In this document: piece after piece, positions 59,229 to 64,000 of the stretch
Layout: each line of letters begins with the position of its first letter
Position numbering within the stretch: position 1 is the first letter of the stretch
Origin: an uncultured Verrucomicrobiota bacterium
Lineage (GTDB): Bacteria > Verrucomicrobiota > Verrucomicrobiia > Limisphaerales > UBA9464
Assembly (NCBI GenBank): GCA_903922605.1
Contig: CAIXUG010000058.1
Coordinates: 1-64,000, forward strand
DNA length: 64,000 nt
Direction: 5' to 3'
The notes under the pieces: generated by a model
Databases searched by the model: none
What the model saw: only the letters and a program-made list of their open reading frames with translations
What the model was told of the DNA's origin: nothing
Program-made: the position numbers and the translations under genes

Positions 59229-59491
59229 GAATCGGAACCCGGTGACGGCGGGGTCGTGCGCTTGACCAGCACCTCGTACGCTTCGTTGATGATTTTCAGC
59301 ACCTCCGCGTTGCTGCCCTGCAGGAATTCGTGCGAGCGGTCGGGATGGTAAATTTTCACCAACCGGCGATAGGAGGCCTTCACGTCCTCTAGCGGCGCAT
59401 TCTCCACCACCTGAAGCACCTCGTGCGGCGGCAAGGTGCGGAGCGCCTCGGGCCGGCTGGCATAGCCCTTGGGTAGATCGCGCCATTTCAT
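59225..59491 (-). CDS. Short J-domain protein
   Basis: An 88-residue J-domain with the HPD motif at residues 49-51 (KIYHPDRSHEF) between helices II and III (EDVKASYRRLVKI and AEVLKIINEAYEVLVK). It should stimulate an Hsp70 (DnaK) ATPase; no Hsp70 gene is in the window, so a chromosomal DnaK would be used. The ATG overlaps the stop of the upstream membrane protein gene, and its stop overlaps the E1 start. Its fixed place in the operon suggests that a Ubl-tagged or membrane-localised client is handed to the chaperone system. Confidence 0.9.
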   Translation of the reverse strand: MKWRDLPKGYASRPEALRTLPPHEVLQVVENAPLEDVKASYRRLVKIYHPDRSHEFLQGSNAEVLKIINEAYEVLVKRTTPPSPGSDS

Positions 59492-60423
59492 CGGATGTCC
59501 TCGATCATGCTGCGTTCGGTGAGGAGCACCTGGTGGCCAAACTCCTCGTGTTGCTGCACCAGGCCGCGGATGCGGATCGTCCGGCCTTCCAGGTTGCGGA
59601 CGAAGGGCTCGCCACCTACGGCCGCCAAATCGTGATGCAACACCACCGCCTTGAATCCCTGCGACCACTTGCGGTTCTGGAACATGATCGCGAAGTGCCG
59701 CCCTTTGGGACTGGCCAGCACCCGGGGCACGAAGCCCTCGAAGCTTACGACCCGGCCGACGTGCTCGCGAAAGTTGATCAGCGTCACCGGTCCGCTGGGT
59801 TCTTCCGCCGGCAAGGTTCCGCGAGCGGGTGTCTCGGCCGTGGCCGGGCGGAATCCGCGATGCGGCGTGGTCAGGGTCACCGGGCGGATGGAAATGCTCA
59901 GGCAGGCCACGCATTGGCCGCCATTTTCCGCCTTCAGCGTCTCTACACTCGCCCGGTGGTAATAGACTTCGCATTGGAAGCACTGGAAGAGCCCCAACGC
60001 CGGCTTCAGGCCCTCGCCGGTGAAGGCATCCACCACGTCCGCCACATCATCCGCCGTGACCGAACGCTGTTCGGGCTGAAGGTCGCGGAAAACGATGGTC
60101 TTTTTCGGGGCGCCGACGAGGCCAGAAGGCCGGAACCACACCTCCGGTTGCGCCCGGGTCGGTGGCGGTGGGGGCGGCGGGGCAAACGGATTCGGCAGCG
60201 ACTGCCGGCAGGCGCCGCAGCGATACCGCGTGGGGTCGGCTCTGGGGCGCAGGCGGTTACGCTGGCCGCAATGGGCGCAATCCACGATCCGGGCATCCAC
60301 GGACCCGGACGTGGCGGCATTGGCCAAAGCCATGCGCGAGCGGGCGAGCCAACGGAAGTTGGAGAATCTCAACACCCACCAGATCACCAGCGCGGACGCG
60401 GCAATGGCCCAAACAAACACCAC
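59488..60423 (-). CDS. Membrane protein with zinc ribbon, RING-like cluster and OB-fold; candidate E3
   Basis: A 311-residue first gene of the operon. Order: N-terminal membrane helix (VWAIAASALVIWWVLRF); zinc ribbon with Cys49/52 (DCAHCG) and Cys69/72 (RCGAC); proline linker; a second cluster CFQCEVYYH ... GGQCVAC with Cys148, Cys151, His156, Cys171 and Cys174; and an OB-fold-like C-terminus (VVSFEGFVPRVLASPKG, EGRTIRIRGLVQQ). The second cluster is RING/treble-clef-like but has only about five ligands, so it may be a single-site domain. A membrane-tethered E3 is an inference from context. Alternatives are a scaffold or a substrate receptor. Confidence 0.8.
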   Translation of the reverse strand: MVFVWAIAASALVIWWVLRFSNFRWLARSRMALANAATSGSVDARIVDCAHCGQRNRLRPRADPTRYRCGACRQSLPNPFAPPPPPPPTRAQPEVWFRPSGLVGAPKKTIVFRDLQPEQRSVTADDVADVVDAFTGEGLKPALGLFQCFQCEVYYHRASVETLKAENGGQCVACLSISIRPVTLTTPHRGFRPATAETPARGTLPAEEPSGPVTLINFREHVGRVVSFEGFVPRVLASPKGRHFAIMFQNRKWSQGFKAVVLHHDLAAVGGEPFVRNLEGRTIRIRGLVQQHEEFGHQVLLTERSMIEDIR

Positions 60424-60518
60424 AGGATGAAACAGTCTCCTAGGTTAGCGGAATTTCGGGCCGTTTCCTTGATGGGAAAGAGCGAATTTGACCTCAACCG
60501 CAATTTAGGAGTCCAGTC

Positions 60519-61430
60519 TCATTGCCCCACGGTGGCCTCCCAATTTCGTGAACTGTTCGTATTCGCGACCCCTCTGAACTGAATCCACATGTCGTCCTCC
60601 GGAGTGCTATTGATCGCCACCTCAACCTGCATTTTGCTGTACACGCGCCCCCCTCTGCTCGACAGAAACATGTACCTGTCAATGCCACCATACCAACCAC
60701 GACGATCATCTGCGCGCATTCGAACCAAAAGTGATTTCTCATACCCTGCTGACGGAGCTTGGTAGGTTTTGCGATACTCCGGAAACTCGCGGGCCATAAG
60801 ACCTCCATCGACAGGCTCAAATAGGACCGACCAGTCGCCAGGACTCTCCTTGGTGAGCACACCCGGGCCACGGGTGAAGGTCAACCGGATGTCCCCGCCA
60901 TTGGTGCATATGGTTCCGGTCACCAAATCAAACAGGATCGGGCCATCCGTAAACCGCAACCCGTAGGCTTTGTCAATTTTCAGGACCGGCTCGGCACCCT
61001 GCAGTTTCCACATTTTGATTTCGACCGGCTTGTTCGGATCGGGGATGTGTCGTTGCGCGGCTGGCCAAAGCTTCGAATAGACGAACGATGTATCCGTCGT
61101 GGCCAGAACATAGCCCGGCTTGATCGGAGTGATTCCCAGCGTCTTTCCTCGATGACCTTTGAATTGGAAGAACCCATCCGCATCGGTCGATGTCTTGACC
61201 TCGTCCGCTCCGGACCGGAAGCCGCTGTTGACTTGAATATACCCAGTCACAGTTGCGCGCGCCACTGGAGCAGAAAACTGATCAACGAGTCGGCCATAAA
61301 ACTCGATCTTTTCATGATTCTGGGTGGCCAGTCCCAATAACATCTGAACGCCCTTGAGGCCTATGCCTCCGAACAACAGCAAAGCGGCTGCAAAACCAAG
61401 AATCAGAACCGTTAGAAGCCTTTTTGACAT
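60519..61430 (-). CDS. Membrane-anchored protein with carboxypeptidase-regulatory-like domain
   Basis: A 303-residue protein. One N-terminal membrane segment (LLTVLILGFAAALLLFGGIGL) is followed by a beta-sandwich of the CarboxypepD_reg/Ig-like type (FYGRLVDQFSAPVARATVTG, STDADGFFQFKGHRGKTLGI). The remaining 190 residues are beta-rich and unrecognised. I favour the ATG at 61430 over the TTG upstream. It is on the same strand as the Ubl operon, ending 95 bp before it, so readthrough is possible; a functional link is not supported by sequence. Confidence 0.75.
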   Translation of the reverse strand: MSKRLLTVLILGFAAALLLFGGIGLKGVQMLLGLATQNHEKIEFYGRLVDQFSAPVARATVTGYIQVNSGFRSGADEVKTSTDADGFFQFKGHRGKTLGITPIKPGYVLATTDTSFVYSKLWPAAQRHIPDPNKPVEIKMWKLQGAEPVLKIDKAYGLRFTDGPILFDLVTGTICTNGGDIRLTFTRGPGVLTKESPGDWSVLFEPVDGGLMAREFPEYRKTYQAPSAGYEKSLLVRMRADDRRGWYGGIDRYMFLSSRGGRVYSKMQVEVAINSTPEDDMWIQFRGVANTNSSRNWEATVGQ

Positions 61431-61614
61431 CAAACTTGGTGGTAGATGAAACCCATTTTCGAACCGGGCATTGGAATTGGCAACACCAGTAAAGCCGTTT
61501 CAGAAGTCGACATGCCACAACAGCCTAGTTCTCACACGAAGGAATAGAGAGCTGCAATGTCTGTCTGCACTAACGGCATTAACCGCGGCTGCGGGCTACA
61601 CCCTTCGGCGCGTC

Positions 61615-62061
61615 TCACCGCCGCTGAGGAAAGACCTGGTAGAGCAGCAGGTAGATCAGCACGCCGGTGAAGGAGACGTAGAGCCAGATCGGCAAGGTCA
61701 CCCTAGCGATCGTCTTGTGCTGCTCGAACTGTCCCCGGATGGCCCGGTAAAAGGTCGTGAAAATCAGGGGCAGGATCACAAAGGCCCCCAGCAGGTGCGT
61801 GAACAGGATCGTGAGGTAGATGGGACGGAACCAGGCCGGATCGGTGAAGCTCGTGTGCGCCCGGCCGAACTGCTGCTGCATCTGGTAGTGGTAATAGAGG
61901 TAGCACCCCAGAAACAGCGACGAGGAGATGAACGCCGCGATCATGCAGTTGCGGTGGGCGAGCTTGTGGCCGGCGCGGATGTGGTAGAAGCCATAGAGCA
62001 GCAGCACGGCGCTGAGGCCGTTGAGGCTGGCGTTCACGGCGGGGATGTCGGCGAGGGTCAT
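61615..62061 (-). CDS. DUF420 membrane protein (CtaM-like)
   Basis: A 148-residue protein with four membrane helices and conserved histidines typical of DUF420: LYGFYHIRAGHKLAHRNCM, CYLYYHYQMQQQFGRAHTSF, ILFTHLLGAFVILPLIFTTFYRA. Family members such as CtaM assist cytochrome aa3/caa3 oxidase formation. It overlaps the SCO gene (ATGA) and lies near coxB, supporting that role. The start is the ATG at 62061. Confidence 0.9.
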   Translation of the reverse strand: MTLADIPAVNASLNGLSAVLLLYGFYHIRAGHKLAHRNCMIAAFISSSLFLGCYLYYHYQMQQQFGRAHTSFTDPAWFRPIYLTILFTHLLGAFVILPLIFTTFYRAIRGQFEQHKTIARVTLPIWLYVSFTGVLIYLLLYQVFPQRR

Positions 62062-62672
62062 AGGGAGGTTTCGCGCTGCAACTGCTTCACGAGGGCGACG
62101 ATCTGGGCGGGGGCGTCCGGTTCCTCGCCGTGAACGACCGTCCGCAGGCGGCCGGCCCGGTCCACAATGGCAAAGTCGGTGGTGTGGATGAACAGGTCTT
62201 CCAGCTTGGCCTCGGCCGGATTGGCCGATTCGAGCACCGAAAATTTCAGGTCGCTGGCCGCCAGCCGGTAGATCTCCGCCTTGCTGCCCGTGAGGAACCA
62301 CCATTTCGTCGCGTCCGCGCCATTGCGCTGGGCGTAGCGCTTCAGCACCTCCGGCGTGTCGTAGCCGGGATCGGCGGTAAGCGTCAGAAGCCGCACTCCG
62401 GGGCCGACCGCCGCCTGCACCCGCGCCATCTGCTGGGTGAGCTTCGGGCACTGCGTGGGACAGCGGGAGAAGATGACGTTCACCACCGAGACATGTCCGC
62501 GCAGTGAATCGGCACCGACCGCTTCGCCGAGCTGGTTGGTCGCGGCAAACGGGTTCACCTGGCTGATCACCGGCAGGGGCGGGCGGCGCGTGGCCGACAG
62601 GAAATAGATCACGCCAATCGCCACCAGCGCGGTGACGAGGCCTCCCCACACGATCTTTTGAAAACGGTCCAT
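62058..62672 (-). CDS. SCO1/SenC-type copper chaperone
   Basis: A 204-residue membrane-anchored thioredoxin-fold protein. One N-terminal helix (IVWGGLVTALVAIGVIYFL) precedes the copper-binding motif Cys71-x3-Cys75 (SRCPTQCP) and His163 (FIHTTDF). It supplies copper to the CuA centre of cytochrome oxidase subunit II, encoded about 600 bp upstream. It is coupled to the DUF420 gene. The missing N-terminal oxidase genes (subunits I, III) would lie outside the window. Confidence 0.95.
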   Translation of the reverse strand: MDRFQKIVWGGLVTALVAIGVIYFLSATRRPPLPVISQVNPFAATNQLGEAVGADSLRGHVSVVNVIFSRCPTQCPKLTQQMARVQAAVGPGVRLLTLTADPGYDTPEVLKRYAQRNGADATKWWFLTGSKAEIYRLAASDLKFSVLESANPAEAKLEDLFIHTTDFAIVDRAGRLRTVVHGEEPDAPAQIVALVKQLQRETSL

Positions 62673-62689
62673 CAGTCAGGGCATTTTTA

Positions 62690-62850
62690 GAAAACTTGCG
62701 GCTGCACCAACCGAATCTTTGCAGTTGGAAAAGGAGCGTGTCGCTCTGGTCGTTGGGTCTTTCGATCCAGCCCCAATCGTTTTCAGCCGTGTGGCAGTCC
62801 GTTCACGCCCTTCCCCCTCACCCCGGCCCTCTCCCTTGGGGAGAGGGAGA
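62690..62850 (-). repeat. Dispersed CCCTCACCCCGGCCCTCTCCC element, third copy
   Basis: The core at 62809-62847 matches the arms at 57566 and 57701. On the minus strand the flank towards 62690 also resembles 57729-57830 (a GGCG-GAAC-GAC start, AAACGAT, TTCCAACTGCA words), so homology extends past the palindrome. It belongs to the 600-bp gap between SCO and coxB, 62673-63280, which has no gene. Confidence 0.65.
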
Positions 62851-62903
62851 ATTGCCGCCTGCTTCTCTGCGAAGTCCGGCGACGTCCCGGCGCATCCTCT
62901 GAG

Positions 62904-63038
62904 CGCGCCAGCGTCTTGGAGTGCGCCGGTGCTCCGGCGCTTTGCACGGGCGGATGCCTCCTTGCCAGCGAAGCTCCGCTGACGTTCGCACGCCTCACAA
63001 AGCGGCGCAGCAGCGCCGCACTCCAAGACGCTGGCGCG
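62904..63038. repeat. Element with perfect 22-bp terminal inverted repeats
   Basis: 62904-62925 and 63017-63038 are exact reverse complements (core CAGCGTCTTGGAGTGCG). The 91-bp interior is GC-rich without a gene. The perfect arms suggest recent activity or stem function. Confidence 0.75.
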
Positions 63039-63220
63039 TGAGCCACGCCCCGCCTCCAGATCGAAGACCTTTTTCTCCTCGTCACGCCCCCTCCTGTCTC
63101 TGGAGGGGACCCGGTTCATGGGTAGGGGGAAGGCGGCTCGCGTCTTTCCGCGTTCCGAGTTCGCCAGGCGCATTCCCAATGGGCTTCGTTTCATGGCCGC
63201 ATCATTTTCGCCACATCGCA

Positions 63221-63257
63221 GGAAAAAGAAAAGGCCGCCGGAGAAACTCCGGCGGCC
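63221..63257 (-). terminator. Rho-independent terminator for coxB
   Basis: A perfect 11-bp stem (GGCCGCCGGAG/CTCCGGCGGCC) with AAA loop (TTT on the minus strand), followed by TTTTCTTTTTCC on the minus strand. It lies 23 bp after the coxB stop. Confidence 0.9.
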
Positions 63258-63280
63258 TGAAGTGGTAGATCCACCGCCGA

Positions 63281-64000
63281 TCACTCGAAGCTCGCGCCCG
63301 CCGCACCGGACTTGGCCTTGTCGGCGAACCATTTGTCAAAATCGGCCTGCGCCACGACCTTGAAATTGCCACGCATCTTGGAGTGGCCGTTGCCGCAGAG
63401 CTGCGCGCAGGTGATGGTGTAATCGCCGATCTTGGTCGGCTTGAAGTGGACCGGGATGCTCATGCCCGGGATGGCGTCCTGCGTGACGCGCATCACGGGG
63501 AGCTTGAAGCTGTGGATGACGTCCATGCTGGAGATCTTGCAGATGACCTCCTTGTTCACCGGCAGGAGGAACGGCTCATTGGACAGCGTGGTCACGTCGT
63601 CCTTGGTCGCCGGGTCGGCGGCATCCAGGCCGAACGGATTGGTGGTGCTGGCGAACTTGATGTCCTGATGGCCCCACTTGCCGTCCGGACCGGCATAATG
63701 GGCGTTCCACGCGAACTGCTGGCCGATGATCTGGATCACCAGCGAGTCCTTTTCCTCGGGAAATTTCTCCACGGCCTTGGCCCAGAGCGGCACGGCAAAG
63801 CCGAGCAGCAGCAGGCCCTCGATGGCCGCAACGCCGACCTCCGCGTAGGTCGAGAAGTGCGAGCGGGCGCCCACATAGTCCGCCTTGGGGTTGCTCGCCC
63901 GGCGATGCTTGAGGAGGGCGAAGACAAAAAATGCGAGCCAGCCGACAAACAGCGCCGCCATCAGCAGGTGGACGTAGACGATCAGGTCGTCAATGCGGTC
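63281..64000 (-). CDS. coxB: Cytochrome c oxidase subunit II, start outside window
   Basis: The 239 visible residues end at the normal C-terminus; the frame is open to the right edge (DRIDDLIVYVHLLMAALFVGW), so the start is missing. Two membrane helices are followed by the cupredoxin domain. The CuA ligands are visible in CAQLCGNGHSKM (Cys-x3-Cys-x3-His-x2-Met), with an earlier His in MDVIHSFKLP. It accepts electrons from cytochrome c and passes them to subunit I. With SCO and DUF420 it forms a typical oxidase gene cluster. No fused cytochrome c domain is seen. Confidence 0.96.
   Translation of the reverse strand, partial: DRIDDLIVYVHLLMAALFVGWLAFFVFALLKHRRASNPKADYVGARSHFSTYAEVGVAAIEGLLLLGFAVPLWAKAVEKFPEEKDSLVIQIIGQQFAWNAHYAGPDGKWGHQDIKFASTTNPFGLDAADPATKDDVTTLSNEPFLLPVNKEVICKISSMDVIHSFKLPVMRVTQDAIPGMSIPVHFKPTKIGDYTITCAQLCGNGHSKMRGNFKVVAQADFDKWFADKAKSGAAGASFE

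Overview
The window is GC-rich bacterial chromosome that looks like Verrucomicrobiota, probably the Limisphaerales/Pedosphaera side. This rests on gene content: H-X9-DG pseudopilins with an [13 protein letters not shown]-type N-terminus, delta-60 repeat surface proteins, a PEP-CTERM protein, a sulfatase, phosphodiester glycosidase paralogues, a bacterial ubiquitin-like operon, and many short palindromic or oligo-repeat elements between and even inside genes. No rRNA gene or species marker is present, so the taxonomy is an inference.

Layout. 0.1-11 kb: FMN reductase, S9 peptidase, class I fructose-bisphosphate aldolase, a large STAND NTPase with kinesin-light-chain-type TPRs, and an FdhF/YdeP-like molybdopterin oxidoreductase behind a CPXCG zinc protein. 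11-18.8 kb: a plus-strand export cluster with three phosphodiester glycosidase (NAGPA) proteins, a CotH-like protein and two pseudopilins. 18.8-19.5 kb: two small minus-strand genes, one an acyl-carrier-like protein without the phosphopantetheine serine.

19.7-34.3 kb is an integrated island. It begins at tRNA-Leu(UAA), carries a tyrosine integrase directly inside, and ends at a 19-bp copy of the tRNA 3' end at 34251-34269. Its cargo is a 2293-residue NRPS (methyltransferase, A, T, C, A, T, thioesterase) and a convergent EntD-type phosphopantetheinyl transferase. Around these lie gene remains (IS3 transposase, xseA, SRAP, VirE/BT4734-like primase), a duplicated HTH segment and a small repeat family.

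34.5-55 kb is mostly housekeeping and surface functions: NlpC/P60 lipoprotein, a two-gene spermidine-synthase-like unit, a delta-60 protein, aspartate aminotransferase, cysteine synthase, an MFS transporter, zinc alcohol dehydrogenase, a propeller-like secreted protein, a PEP-CTERM protein, LarA and a sulfatase.

The most interesting system is the minus-strand operon at 56.4-60.4 kb. In transcription order it encodes a membrane protein with zinc ribbon, RING-like cluster and OB fold; a J-domain protein; an E1/ThiF enzyme; a beta-grasp ubiquitin-like protein; an E2/UBC-fold enzyme; and a JAMM (JAB) protease. Most junctions overlap as ATGA. This is a complete predicted ubiquitin-like activation, conjugation and deconjugation pathway with a possible membrane-bound E3 and a chaperone cofactor. 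A repeat element separates the Ubl from the E2. The right edge (61.6-64 kb) holds a DUF420 protein, an SCO copper chaperone and the start-truncated cytochrome oxidase subunit II gene, which belong together in haem-copper oxidase assembly.
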